Shown here in pieces: positions 8,691 through 18,136 of a DNA stretch of 52,042 bases (position 1 is the stretch's first letter; every line of letters starts with the position of its first letter). Source of the stretch: CAXMNX01 sp964194845 (GTDB taxonomy: Bacteria > Pseudomonadota > Alphaproteobacteria > Rhodobacterales > Rhodobacteraceae); NCBI GenBank assembly GCA_964194845.1, contig CAXMNX010000050.1:1-52042 (forward strand), given 5' to 3'. The notes under the pieces were generated by a model that saw nothing but the letters and a program-made list of their open reading frames with translations, was not told the origin of the DNA and made no database searches. A program made the position numbers and the translations under genes.

Positions 8691-9968
8691 ATGCGGCGCA
8701 CAGATCCAATCTCACTCTGGGAAACCACGGCGCAGGAAGATGACGTCGGTGAGCCGTTCGTGCCCGAAACGCACGTTGATGTGGCGATTGTTGGCGGCGG
8801 GTATACCGGCCTTTCGACGGCATTGCATTGCGCCAAAAAGGGTCTGTCGGCGCACGTGCTTGAAGCCGAACGCATTGGTTACGGCGGATCGGGGCGAAAT
8901 GTCGGGCTGGTGAACGCCGCTGCGTGGCTACCGCCCGCCAAAGTCCGCAAAAGGCTGGGATCGACCTATGGCCCCCGATTTCTGGACCGATTTTGCAAAG
9001 GTCCCGCGACCGTTTTTGACTTGATCGAAAAACATCAGATCAGATGCGAGGCGACCCGGACCGGGACGGTTCACGCCGCGCAATCGCTGATGGGTCTGAG
9101 AGACCTCAAAAGCAGACATGCCGAATGGGCGCGGATGGGCGAGCCGGTTGATCTGCTGGATCGAGCCGATGTTAGGAATCTGATCGGCTCGGGGGCATAT
9201 TATGGCGGTTTGCTGGATCATCGGGCGGGCACGATCAATCCGATGGGATATTGCCGGGGGCTGGCCCGCGTTGCCCAAAGTCTTGGCGCGACCATCAGCA
9301 CCGGTGTCCGCGCGACGAAACTAAGCCGCGAAGACGATGAATGGCGGGTGGAGACCGATCAGGGGTCAATCCGGGCCAGAAACGTCGTTCTTGGAACTAA
9401 CGCCTACACAGACGATCTGTGGCCAGGGTTGGCCAGGATCTTCACGACGATCCACTACCTTCAATTTGCCACTACGCCGTTGGGCGCCGAGGCCGCGCAT
9501 ATCCTGCCCGGTCGGCAGGGCCTGTGGGATACTGGCCTGATCATGTTCAACTATCGGCGCGACGACGCGGATCGGCTTCTGTTTGGTACGATGGGGCGAG
9601 TTATCGGGTCGAAGGACCGTGGTTTGACGCAGCGCTGGGCCACGAAACAGATTGCGCGCGTGTTCCCTGAGATTGGTGATGTTAATTTCGAGGAAGCCTG
9701 GTGCGGCAAGATTGCAATGACACGCAGACATTTGCCTTCGGTGCATCAACTGGCCGAGGGGCTTTGGACGCCGATTGCCTACAATGGACGCGGGATCATC
9801 ACCGGAACATTATTCGGGCAATCCATGGCCGAGCTTTTGACGGGGATGGACCCAATGGCGCTGCCGTTGCCGGTCACCGACCCGAAAGTGGCGCGACTTG
9901 GCGGATTAAAGTCACGAATTTACGATCTGGCGTTCACGGCAAATCAGCTGCGGCGCGGCATTCTGTGA
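8691..9968 (+). CDS. FAD-dependent oxidoreductase (DAO family)
   Basis: About 425 residues from the ATG at 8691 (MRRTDPISLWETTAQ). An in-frame GTG at 8679 is also possible, because the GGGGAG at 8671-8676 lies 14 bases before the ATG. The Rossmann motif VDVAIVGGGYTGLSTALHCAKKG is followed by GYGGSGRNVGLVNAAAW, and the C-terminus shows the FAD-contact segment TPIAYNGRGIITGTLFGQSMAELL. It is similar in fold to the FAD oxidoreductase at 1451-2791 but clearly a different protein. It sits beside hutC on the opposite strand, so a role linked to histidine or another amine is possible but unproven. Confidence 0.8.
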   Translation: MRRTDPISLWETTAQEDDVGEPFVPETHVDVAIVGGGYTGLSTALHCAKKGLSAHVLEAERIGYGGSGRNVGLVNAAAWLPPAKVRKRLGSTYGPRFLDRFCKGPATVFDLIEKHQIRCEATRTGTVHAAQSLMGLRDLKSRHAEWARMGEPVDLLDRADVRNLIGSGAYYGGLLDHRAGTINPMGYCRGLARVAQSLGATISTGVRATKLSREDDEWRVETDQGSIRARNVVLGTNAYTDDLWPGLARIFTTIHYLQFATTPLGAEAAHILPGRQGLWDTGLIMFNYRRDDADRLLFGTMGRVIGSKDRGLTQRWATKQIARVFPEIGDVNFEEAWCGKIAMTRRHLPSVHQLAEGLWTPIAYNGRGIITGTLFGQSMAELLTGMDPMALPLPVTDPKVARLGGLKSRIYDLAFTANQLRRGIL

Positions 9969-9975
9969 AGCCGTA

Positions 9976-10674
9976 TCAGACGCCTGTGCGAAGTTGATAA
10001 CCGGGGCAGGTCGTTGCTTTGAGCGTGGTTATTGGCGCATTGCCGATCCAGGTCGTGCGCTCGATTACCAGAAGGGCATCGCCAAGGCGTGTGTCCAACA
10101 GTTCAGCCATAGAGGCATCTGCGGTTTCCGCATAAAATCGCAGATCGAACCGGCTGTAGGGCCTGTTGTGGATAAGCCATTCGTTGGCGCTTTGGGTTGC
10201 CAGATCGATATCGAGCAATTCGGGCACGGTGTTCGTGCTGACCCACCGATCTTCGAAAATGTATGGCCGATTGTCGGCCATGTGCAGCGCCTCGACGCGC
10301 AGCATTTTTTCCGGCTCTGATAATCCGAACGCGGCGATAACACTTCTTGGCGCCAACGCCAGAGATTTGCGGACAAGCTGATAGCCATACGTGGCCCCCT
10401 TTGCTTCCACCTCTTTGCGCGTATCGGGGATGTCCAGTGTCGCCCTTGTGACCGGATCAGCGCGAACGCGGGTGCCACCTTTTCGGCGGCGTTCAACGAT
10501 GCCGCGCTCGGCCAGATCGCGCATTGCTCTTTGAACGGTCGTGCGGGCGCAGTTCAAATTTGCGGCGATATCCATATCACGCGGGAGTTTGTCACCGGGC
10601 GCATAAACACCGTCGAGAATTTCGACGTGAATTTTCTCGCGGACGTCTTTCCAGGTGACCTGACGGCTGGCCAT
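9976..10674 (-). CDS. hutC: Histidine utilisation repressor HutC (GntR family, UTRA domain)
   Basis: A 232-residue GntR regulator with winged helix (residues ~8-72, IAANLNCARTTVQRAMRDLAERG) and a C-terminal UTRA ligand-binding domain (YGYQLVRKSLALAP...ALHMADNRPYIFEDRWVS). This HutC type binds urocanate and represses hut genes. Its start overlaps the hutF stop at 10674, so it is co-transcribed downstream of hutF. The palindrome in the hutF-hutI gap is its likely operator. Confidence 0.88.
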   Translation of the reverse strand: MASRQVTWKDVREKIHVEILDGVYAPGDKLPRDMDIAANLNCARTTVQRAMRDLAERGIVERRRKGGTRVRADPVTRATLDIPDTRKEVEAKGATYGYQLVRKSLALAPRSVIAAFGLSEPEKMLRVEALHMADNRPYIFEDRWVSTNTVPELLDIDLATQSANEWLIHNRPYSRFDLRFYAETADASMAELLDTRLGDALLVIERTTWIGNAPITTLKATTCPGYQLRTGV

Positions 10675-12041
10675 CAGATGTCTTGTCCAAGCTCGCGGAC
10701 CACGCCCTTAAAATTGCGAATGATCTCAACTCTTTGGATGTGCCGTCCGTCTTTCACGACGTGCCTGCCAGCGCTCCAGACATCGGTGATGCAATCGCGC
10801 CCGTGGCCCCCGAAAATCAGACTGTCGAGCGCTGTATCCCCGGTTCGGTCGCAAATCCAGGCATTGTCCGTTGCCAGCCCGATGATGTCGGCCCATTGAC
10901 CCGGCGCAAGAACGCCTGCGTCACGCGCCGCCGCCTGCGCGCCGCTGGCGGCAGCGGCATCAAACAATATCCGACCGGTCGAGCGATCCTGCGACGCCAG
11001 CGCGGCTCGGCTTCGATCGCGTAGCCTTTGGGAATATTCAAGAGTGCACAGTTCTTCAAAGAGCGCGATGTGGATATTGGAATCGCTTCCGACGCCAAAG
11101 CGGCCTCCGGCGGCCCGATACTCGGTGCCGTTGAATATTCCATCGCCGAGACTGGACTCGGTTATCGGGCAAAGCCCCGCCACCGCGCCCGTCCTGGCAA
11201 GGCGTTGGGTTTCAGCGGAAGTCATCTGCGTTGTGTGGATCAGGCACCAGCGTTCATCGACCGAGACGTTGTCCAGTAACCATTCGGTTGGGCGTGCGCC
11301 GCGATCGGCGACGACCTCTTCGACCTCTGCGACCTGCTCGGCGAGGTGCAGGTGGATCGGGCCGTTGCCTGCTAGTTCGATGGCGCGCTTCAGCCCATCC
11401 TGGTCAACAGCCCGCAAAGAATGCGGAGCGATGCCGATGCCGACGTCATCAGATCCGTTGGCGACGTGTTTCGCGGCGGACTCGAAAAGGCGGGCGTAGC
11501 GTTCGATGTCGTTTCCGAACCGCAATTGCCCGCCTGCCAGCGGGCGCAAGTCACACCCGCCAAAGGAATAGACCACCGGCAGCAACGTCAGCCCTATCCC
11601 CGTTTCGCGGGCCGCCGCGACGATCCGCGCCGACAACTCGGCGATGTCGCCATAGGGCGTGCCATCGGTATCGTGGTGAAGGTAGTGGAACTCGGCGACC
11701 GCGCCATAACCGGCTTCAAGCATCTCCATAAACGCAAGGGCCGCGATCTTTTCGATGTGCTCGGGCGTGAGGCGTTCAAGGAAGCGATACATCAGGCGCC
11801 GCCACGTCCAGAAGCTGTCGCTCGGATCGGGTCCGCGTGTTTCTGTCAGCCCGGCCATCGCCCGCTGAAATGTGTGGCTATGGAGGTTCGTGGGTGCCGG
11901 AAGGGCGAGGTCTACGGACGTGTCAGGACTTCCGGTTTGCGCGGTAATCGCGTCGATTCGACCGTCGTCGGACACAAGCAGTTCTACGTCGGATTCCCAA
12001 CCCTTCGCGGTAAGCGCCTGTTTTGCATGAATTTTATGCAC
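10674..12041 (-). CDS. hutF: Formimidoylglutamate deiminase HutF
   Basis: A 455-residue amidohydrolase. The metal-binding HxH lies in PTNLHSHTFQRAMAGL, further ligands in GPIHLHLAEQ and LIHTTQM, and the late Asp in GVGSDSNIH. HutF deiminates N-formimino-L-glutamate to N-formyl-L-glutamate and ammonia, feeding the HutG present across the divergent promoter. HutF plus HutG means the organism uses the five-step pathway. The start is probably GTG at 12041, preceded by GGAG at about eight bases. Confidence 0.9.
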   Translation of the reverse strand: MHKIHAKQALTAKGWESDVELLVSDDGRIDAITAQTGSPDTSVDLALPAPTNLHSHTFQRAMAGLTETRGPDPSDSFWTWRRLMYRFLERLTPEHIEKIAALAFMEMLEAGYGAVAEFHYLHHDTDGTPYGDIAELSARIVAAARETGIGLTLLPVVYSFGGCDLRPLAGGQLRFGNDIERYARLFESAAKHVANGSDDVGIGIAPHSLRAVDQDGLKRAIELAGNGPIHLHLAEQVAEVEEVVADRGARPTEWLLDNVSVDERWCLIHTTQMTSAETQRLARTGAVAGLCPITESSLGDGIFNGTEYRAAGGRFGVGSDSNIHIALFEELCTLEYSQRLRDRSRAALASQDRSTGRILFDAAAASGAQAAARDAGVLAPGQWADIIGLATDNAWICDRTGDTALDSLIFGGHGRDCITDVWSAGRHVVKDGRHIQRVEIIRNFKGVVRELGQDI

Positions 12042-12073
12042 GATGGTTTCTCCGTTGACAGAAGAATATGTAA

Positions 12074-12094
12074 CTACATAATATTATTATGTAG
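12074..12094. promoter_or_regulatory. Palindromic operator between divergent hutF and hutI (putative HutC site)
   Basis: A 21-base palindrome with perfect 10-base arms CTACATAATA and TATTATGTAG around a central T lies in the 72-base gap between the hutF and hutI starts. It is very AT-rich compared with its surroundings and could occlude promoters on both sides. A hutC gene belongs to one of the two divergent operons, which supports but does not prove that HutC binds here. Confidence 0.6.
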
Positions 12095-12113
12095 GCACTG
12101 ATCAAGTATAGAA

Positions 12114-13316
12114 ATGACTCAAGCGAATCTAATCAGCGATGTGACCGTCGCGACCATGCGGCCAGGCGATGATCCCTATGGCCTTATACGCGACGGCGCT
12201 ATCGCGATTCGCGACGACAAAATCGTTTGGGTTGGCGCTCTGGGCGACTGTCCGGCCGAATTCAAGGACTTTCCCCGGCACGAGTTTTCGGGGCGGCTTG
12301 TCACCCCCGCACTTATCGATTGTCACACGCACATTGTTCATGGTGGCAACCGGGCGCGCGAGTTTGAGATGCGTCTGGAAGGGTCAAGTTACGAGGAAAT
12401 TGCCCGCGCGGGCGGTGGAATTGTTTCGACCGTGTCCGCGACACGAGGGTCGCCAGATGAAGACTTGGTCCAACTGGCCCTTGTCCGCGCGGATGCGCTG
12501 ATCGCCGAAGGCGTCGCGGTGATCGAGGTCAAGTCGGGCTACGGTCTGGACGTTGAGACAGAACTTCGGATGCTGCGTGCCGCACGCAAAATTGGTTTAC
12601 GCCGTCCCGTCCGCGTTGTGACAAGCTTTTTGGGCGCGCATGCGGTTCCCAAGGGCATGAACGCGGAGGCGTATATCGACGACGTTTGTATCCCGGCGCT
12701 GGAAGAAGCGCACGGCGAGGGTCTGGTCGACGCCGTGGATGGCTTTTGCGAGGGCATTGCCTTTTCGCCAGATCAAATCGGACGGGTTTTCGACAAGGCA
12801 AAAGCGCTAGGCTTGCCAGTGAAGCTTCATGCCGAGCAATTGAGCCACCTTGGCGGAACCGCCTTGGCCGCGAAATACAACGCGCTGTCTGCCGACCATC
12901 TTGAATATGCGACAGAGCAGGACGCTGTTGCGATGGCCGCTTCAGGCAGCGTCGCGGTGCTTTTGCCCGGCGCATTTTATACGCTTCACGAAACGCAGCA
13001 ACCGCCAGTTCAGGCATTCCGCGACCACGGCGTGCCGATGGCCGTCGCAACCGACTGGAACCCCGGATCGTCGCCGCTTGGATCGATCCTGCTGGCCATG
13101 AACATGGCTTGCACGCTTTTCGGCCTGACGCCCGCCGAGGCGCTGGCGGGTACGACGCGCAACGCGGCTGCCGCACTTGGGCTTGCGGATTGTGGAACGA
13201 TTGCCGCCGGAGCGCGCGCGGATCTGGCCGTTTGGGACATCGACGAACCGGCTGAGCTTTCCTACCGCATCGGGGTTAACCCACTGCATCGCCGGATATT
13301 TGGGGGTGAGTTATGA
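12114..13316 (+). CDS. hutI: Imidazolonepropionase HutI
   Basis: A 400-residue amidohydrolase with the metal motif ALIDCHTHIVHGGNRAREFEMRLEGSSYEEIARAGGGI, VKLHAEQLSH and VATDWNPGSSPLGS. It hydrolyses imidazolone-5-propionate to N-formimino-L-glutamate, the third step of histidine degradation. It heads the rightward hut operon and its last bases overlap the hutH start (ATGA). Confidence 0.93.
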   Translation: MTQANLISDVTVATMRPGDDPYGLIRDGAIAIRDDKIVWVGALGDCPAEFKDFPRHEFSGRLVTPALIDCHTHIVHGGNRAREFEMRLEGSSYEEIARAGGGIVSTVSATRGSPDEDLVQLALVRADALIAEGVAVIEVKSGYGLDVETELRMLRAARKIGLRRPVRVVTSFLGAHAVPKGMNAEAYIDDVCIPALEEAHGEGLVDAVDGFCEGIAFSPDQIGRVFDKAKALGLPVKLHAEQLSHLGGTALAAKYNALSADHLEYATEQDAVAMAASGSVAVLLPGAFYTLHETQQPPVQAFRDHGVPMAVATDWNPGSSPLGSILLAMNMACTLFGLTPAEALAGTTRNAAAALGLADCGTIAAGARADLAVWDIDEPAELSYRIGVNPLHRRIFGGEL

Positions 13317-14836
13317 GCATTGTCCTGAACCCCGGTTCAGCCGGATTGGCCGATCTTGAAGCCATTTGGCGGGAAGGCCAGACAGTCATCCTTAACCCCG
13401 CCTGCAAAGCGCCGGTTGACGCGGCCGCGTCTCATATTGCGTCCGCGGCGAATGCCGATGCGCCGGTTTATGGCGTCAACACCGGTTTCGGTAAGCTTGC
13501 GACGGTTCGAATTGCTGCTGAAGATACCCAGACGTTGCAACGAAATTTGGTTCTCAGCCATTGTTGCGGTGTGGGGCCGGCCCTCGACCCGGCAGTAACG
13601 CGACTGATGATGGCCTTAAAGCTATTGTCGCTTGGGCGCGGTGCATCGGGCGTCAGGTGGGATATCTGTCAATTGATCGAAGGAATGATCAACGCAGGTG
13701 TCGTTCCTGTGATCCCGTCGCAAGGCTCGGTTGGCGCCTCGGGTGACCTGGCACCGCTTGCGCATCTGGCGGCAGTGATGATCGGCGAAGGCGAAGCGCT
13801 ATTTGACGGAACTCGCCTTCCGGGCGGGACGGCGCTTGGGCGGGCCGGGCTCGCGCCGGTGACGCTCGGTGCGAAAGAAGGCTTGGCGCTGATCAACGGC
13901 ACGCAGTTTTCAACCGCGCTGGCATTGAAGGGACTTTTCGCCGGGTTTTGCCTGACCCGCGCGGCCACGGTGACGTCGGCGCTGACAACCGATGCAATCA
14001 TGGGTTCGACACAACCGCTCAGGGCAGAAATCCACGCGCTGCGCGGGCACCGCGGGCAGATTGATATCGCGGCGGCAATGGCAGCGTTGATGCAGGGCAG
14101 CGAGATCAGGGAAAGCCACCGCGAAGACGACACGCGCGTGCAAGACCCCTACTGCATCCGTTGCCAGCCCCAGGTGACCGGAGCGGCATTGGATCTTATT
14201 CGGTTTGCCGGTGCGACACTTGAGATCGAGGCAAACGCAGCAACCGACAATCCGTTAATTGTCGAAAGTGGCGCGATCCTGTCCGGCGGAAATTTTCATG
14301 CCGAACCCGTTGCCTTTGCTGCCGATCTGATGGCCCTTGCGATATCGGAAATTGGGTCCATCGCGCAGCGCCGCGTTGCACTGATGGTCGATCCGACGCT
14401 GAGTTACGATCTGCCGCCGTTTCTCACGCCCGATCCCGGTCTCAATTCGGGCTTTATGATCGCCGAGGTGACAGCAGCGGCTTTGATGAGCGAAAACAAA
14501 CACTTGGCAAATCCTTGCTCGACCGATTCGACACCGACATCGGCGAATCAGGAAGATCATGTGTCGATGGCGGCACACGGCGCGCGCCGATTGACCAAGA
14601 TGACCGAAAATCTTGCAGTTATTTTAGGTGTCGAAGCGCTTTGTGCCGCGCAAGGGGTCGAAGCCCGCGCACCATTGGTGACCTCGGCCCCGCTTCGATC
14701 CGCCATGGCGGCGCTGCGTGCCAAAGTGCCGCCGCTGAAGGAAGATCGCATCCTGTCCGGCGACATCGAAACGGCTGCAAATATGATGCGTTCGGATGCG
14801 ATGGCCGAAGCCGCAGGGCTGGAGCTGAAATTGTGA
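13313..14836 (+). CDS. hutH: Histidine ammonia-lyase HutH
   Basis: A 507-residue lyase of normal length. The self-cyclising Ala142-Ser143-Gly144 that forms the MIO cofactor is seen in GSVGASGDLAPLAH, and YGVNTGFG near residue 53 gives the catalytic tyrosine loop. It deaminates L-histidine to urocanate. Start and stop overlap hutI and hutG by four bases, so translation of the operon is coupled. Confidence 0.94.
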   Translation: MSIVLNPGSAGLADLEAIWREGQTVILNPACKAPVDAAASHIASAANADAPVYGVNTGFGKLATVRIAAEDTQTLQRNLVLSHCCGVGPALDPAVTRLMMALKLLSLGRGASGVRWDICQLIEGMINAGVVPVIPSQGSVGASGDLAPLAHLAAVMIGEGEALFDGTRLPGGTALGRAGLAPVTLGAKEGLALINGTQFSTALALKGLFAGFCLTRAATVTSALTTDAIMGSTQPLRAEIHALRGHRGQIDIAAAMAALMQGSEIRESHREDDTRVQDPYCIRCQPQVTGAALDLIRFAGATLEIEANAATDNPLIVESGAILSGGNFHAEPVAFAADLMALAISEIGSIAQRRVALMVDPTLSYDLPPFLTPDPGLNSGFMIAEVTAAALMSENKHLANPCSTDSTPTSANQEDHVSMAAHGARRLTKMTENLAVILGVEALCAAQGVEARAPLVTSAPLRSAMAALRAKVPPLKEDRILSGDIETAANMMRSDAMAEAAGLELKL

Positions 14837-15624
14837 GCTTCGTTGAGGTTGTAAAAGGCGAAAGCCCGCTCGTTCTCGGCCTTCCTCATACGGGAACCGA
14901 TCTGCCGGACGATACTGCGTCAGGGCTGAACGACAACGGCTGCGCGCTTGCGGACACCGATTGGCATATTCATGACCTTTACGATCAGTTGGCACCTGAC
15001 GTCACATCCGTTCGCACGAATATCCATCGCTATGTCATCGACGCGAACCGCGATCCCCTGGGCAAGTCGCTTTATCCCGGTCAGAACACCACCGGGTTAT
15101 GTCCTCTGACGGACTTTGACGGGTGCTCGATTTACCGGCCGGGGCGGGAGCCGGACGCCACCGAGATCGAGCGTCGTCGTGCCACTTATCACGAGCCTTA
15201 CCACATCGCGCTCGCCGCCGAGCTGGATCGCGTCAGGCTTAAGCACGGATTTGTCATCCTGTATGATTGTCATTCGATCAGGTCGAATATCCCTTATTTG
15301 TTTGAAGGAAAGCTGCCGGATATCAACATCGGCACAGACCTCGGCGCGACGTGCGCGAGATCGATTGAGACAACAGCGGCGGGAATTTGCGCGGGTGCGG
15401 ATGGATTTGGTTCCATTCTCAACGGACGTTTCAAAGGCGGCTGGACGACGCGCCATTATGGTCGCCCCGGCGATGGATATCACGCAATCCAGATGGAACT
15501 TGCGCAGTCGACTTATCTTGAAGACGAGCACGCCCCCTGGACCTACTCACCTCAAAAAGCCGCAGCAATTCGCGGGCACCTGAGAACCATCCTTATGGCA
15601 TTACTAAACGCGAGGCCCCTATGA
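14833..15624 (+). CDS. hutG: N-formylglutamate deformylase HutG
   Basis: A 263-residue zinc amidohydrolase starting at GTG 14833, which overlaps the hutH TGA. Earlier starts in the same frame lie inside hutH and add unrelated sequence. Family motifs are LGLPHTGTDLPDD, DTDWHIHDLYD and ILYDCHSIRSNIP. It releases formate and L-glutamate from N-formylglutamate, the last step after HutF. Its stop overlaps the hutU start (ATGA). Confidence 0.92.
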   Translation: MSFVEVVKGESPLVLGLPHTGTDLPDDTASGLNDNGCALADTDWHIHDLYDQLAPDVTSVRTNIHRYVIDANRDPLGKSLYPGQNTTGLCPLTDFDGCSIYRPGREPDATEIERRRATYHEPYHIALAAELDRVRLKHGFVILYDCHSIRSNIPYLFEGKLPDINIGTDLGATCARSIETTAAGICAGADGFGSILNGRFKGGWTTRHYGRPGDGYHAIQMELAQSTYLEDEHAPWTYSPQKAAAIRGHLRTILMALLNARPL

Positions 15625-17294
15625 GCGACTCCCGCAAAAATACCCGCGACATCTATCCGCCCACCGGACCGGAGATAACCGCCAAAAGCTGGCTGACCGA
15701 GGCACCGATGCGGATGCTGATGAATAATCTGCACCCCGACGTCGCTGAAAACCCGCACGAGCTGGTGGTCTACGGCGGGATCGGACGGGCCGCGCGCACA
15801 TGGGACGACTTCGATAGGATCGTGTCGGCCTTGAAGGATCTGGAGGCGGACGAAACTCTGGTTGTCCAATCTGGCAAACCGGTCGCCATCGTCAAGACGC
15901 ACGCAGACGCCCCGCGCGTTCTGATCGCCAATTCAAACATCGTGCCGCACTGGGCCAACTGGGACCACTTCAGTGAACTCGATAAAAAGGGCCTGATGAT
16001 GTACGGTCAGATGACCGCGGGTTCATGGATCTACATCGGTACCCAGGGCATCGTTCAGGGAACTTACGAGACTTTCGCCGAGGCTGGCCGCCAACACTAT
16101 GGCGGCGACCTGACTGGCAAATGGATCCTGACTGGCGGCCTTGGCGGCATGGGCGGCGCGCAGCCGCTGGCGGCAGCTATGGCCGATGCCTGCTGTCTTG
16201 CAGTGGAATGCAATCCAGACTCGATCGACTTCCGATTGCGCACCAAATATCTCGATGAAAAAGCCGAAACGCTGGACGAGGCACTGGAAATAATCAACCG
16301 CTGGACCAAGGCGGGCGAGGCGAAATCGGTCGGGCTGCTTGGCAATGCGGCGGATATCTTTCCAGAAATTCACGCGCGCGGGGTTCGGCCCGATATCGTG
16401 ACCGATCAGACATCGGCCCACGACCCGGTTAACGGCTATCTGCCGCAGGGTTGGACCATGGGCGAGTGGCGCGAAAAGCGCGAGAGCAATCCCAAGGCGG
16501 TCGAGAAAGCCGCGCGTGCGTCGATGAAAGTTCATGTCAAGGCGATGGTGGATTTCTGGAACGACGGAGTGCCGACGCTGGATTATGGCAACAACATCCG
16601 GCAGGTCGCACTGGACGAAGGGTTGGAAGACGCATTCGCATTTCCAGGATTTGTGCCCGCCTATATCCGTCCGCTTTTCTGCCGGGGGATTGGCCCCTTT
16701 CGCTGGTGTGCGCTGTCGGGCGACCCAGAGGATATTTATCGCACCGACGCGGCGATGAAGCGGCTCTTTCCTGAAAACGCGCATCTGCATAATTGGCTTG
16801 ATATGGCGCGCGAGCGGATTGCGTTTCAAGGCTTGCCTGCTCGGATCTGCTGGATCGGATTGGGCGACCGCCATCGCGCCGGTTTGATGTTCAACGACAT
16901 GGTGGCCAGCGGTGAGCTGAAGGCGCCTATCGTTATTGGCCGCGATCATCTGGACAGCGGTTCCGTCGCCAGCCCGAACCGCGAGACCGAGGCAATGAAA
17001 GATGGGTCAGACGCTGTCTCGGACTGGCCGCTTCTGAATGCGCTGGTGAACACTGCATCGGGCGCAACCTGGGTTTCGATCCATCACGGCGGCGGCGTCG
17101 GCATGGGTTTTTCCCAGCACGCGGGCGTTGTCATCGTTGCGGATGGCACGCCTGAGGCCGCGCGGCGATTAGAGCGGGTGCTTTGGAACGATCCGGCATC
17201 GGGTGTCTGGCGGCACGCGGATGCCGGTTACGACGATGCGGTTGCCTGCGCGAAAGAGCACGGGCTTCGATTGCCGGGAATTCTTGGAAACTGA
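15621..17294 (+). CDS. hutU: Urocanate hydratase HutU
   Basis: A 557-residue protein matching urocanase throughout: YGGIGRAARTWDDFD, the NAD-binding GKWILTGGLGGMGGAQPLAA, the conserved DQTSAHDP and the catalytic-cysteine region FVPAYIRPLFCRGIGPFRWCALSG. It converts urocanate to imidazolone propionate using tightly bound NAD as electrophile. It is last in the hut operon and converges with the next gene, only four bases separating the stops. Confidence 0.95.
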   Translation: MSDSRKNTRDIYPPTGPEITAKSWLTEAPMRMLMNNLHPDVAENPHELVVYGGIGRAARTWDDFDRIVSALKDLEADETLVVQSGKPVAIVKTHADAPRVLIANSNIVPHWANWDHFSELDKKGLMMYGQMTAGSWIYIGTQGIVQGTYETFAEAGRQHYGGDLTGKWILTGGLGGMGGAQPLAAAMADACCLAVECNPDSIDFRLRTKYLDEKAETLDEALEIINRWTKAGEAKSVGLLGNAADIFPEIHARGVRPDIVTDQTSAHDPVNGYLPQGWTMGEWREKRESNPKAVEKAARASMKVHVKAMVDFWNDGVPTLDYGNNIRQVALDEGLEDAFAFPGFVPAYIRPLFCRGIGPFRWCALSGDPEDIYRTDAAMKRLFPENAHLHNWLDMARERIAFQGLPARICWIGLGDRHRAGLMFNDMVASGELKAPIVIGRDHLDSGSVASPNRETEAMKDGSDAVSDWPLLNALVNTASGATWVSIHHGGGVGMGFSQHAGVVIVADGTPEAARRLERVLWNDPASGVWRHADAGYDDAVACAKEHGLRLPGILGN

Positions 17295-17298
17295 AGTC

Positions 17299-18129
17299 TC
17301 AAGTCTCCGCCAAGCCGAGCAGATTGCGGGCTTCTTGCCAAGTAGCAACTGGGCGTTTGTGGGCCTCGCAGATCTCGACGGCCCGGCGCACCAATGCCGC
17401 GTTCGACGGCGCGAGCGTTGCTTTATCAAGTCGCACGTTGTCCTCAAGCCCGGTTCGCGCATGTCCGCCCGCTGCAATCGCCCATTCGTTCAGTTCCAGC
17501 TGATGTCGCCCGACGCCCGCCGCACACCATTCGGTGCCAGGCGCCAGTCTCTCAAGTGTTTTCACATAGAAATCAAATGTTTCGCGATCCGCGGGCATCG
17601 CGTTTTTCACGCCCATGACGAATTGAACATAAAGCTTACCGGGCAGCTTCCCGGCTTTTGATAGTGCGACCGCCTGATGGATGTGGCTGAGGTCGAACGC
17701 CTCGATCTCGGGCGTCACGCTGTATTTTGTCATCTCGGCGGCGAGCAATTCGACGAGATCCGGAGGGTTTTCGTAAACGCGTGTCGGAAAATTGTTCGAC
17801 CCGACCGAGAGCGACGCCATGTCCGGGCGCAAATGCAACATGCCGCCTCGCGCGGCACCTGCGCCTGAACGGCCACCGGTCGAGAACTGGATTATCATTC
17901 CCGGACAATGGCTTTTGATCCCCTCCATCAGACGCGCGAATTTCTCGGGATCGGATGTTGCGGAACCATCCTCGTTTCGGACGTGACAATGCGCAATCGC
18001 GGCCCCGGCCTCGAACGCCTCGTGGATCGAGCTGATCTGTTCGCCCACAGTTATGGGAATCGCCGGATTGTCCGATTTCTGCGGAACGGATCCGGTTACG
18101 GCAACGCAGATGATGCAGGGTTTGGTCAT
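17299..18129 (-). CDS. BKACE-family beta-keto acid cleavage enzyme (DUF849)
   Basis: A 276-residue TIM-barrel protein of the 3-keto-5-aminohexanoate cleavage enzyme (Kce/BKACE) family. The N-terminus KPCIICVAVTGSVP, the zinc ligands in AIAHCHVRNEDGS, QFSTGGRSGAG and the late GLEDN motif all fit. BKACE enzymes use acetyl-CoA to cleave a beta-keto acid into acetoacetate and a new acyl-CoA. It follows pcaG by seven bases, so it could act on beta-ketoadipate in place of the PcaIJ/PcaF route; this is inference. Starts at 18144 (ATG) or further upstream are possible but overlap pcaG. Confidence 0.85.
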   Translation of the reverse strand: MTKPCIICVAVTGSVPQKSDNPAIPITVGEQISSIHEAFEAGAAIAHCHVRNEDGSATSDPEKFARLMEGIKSHCPGMIIQFSTGGRSGAGAARGGMLHLRPDMASLSVGSNNFPTRVYENPPDLVELLAAEMTKYSVTPEIEAFDLSHIHQAVALSKAGKLPGKLYVQFVMGVKNAMPADRETFDFYVKTLERLAPGTEWCAAGVGRHQLELNEWAIAAGGHARTGLEDNVRLDKATLAPSNAALVRRAVEICEAHKRPVATWQEARNLLGLAET

Positions 18130-18136
18130 TACGGTC

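Noticed and set aside
12529..13176. Long open frame opposite hutI
   Set aside because: Arg/Pro-rich translation typical of the antisense of a high-GC gene; hutI is certain.
14515..14832. Extended hutG start inside hutH
   Set aside because: The added residues are hutH in another frame; GTG at 14833 overlaps the hutH stop like the other hut junctions.
16023..16949. 308-codon open frame opposite hutU
   Set aside because: No recognisable motifs, and hutU is full length on the other strand.
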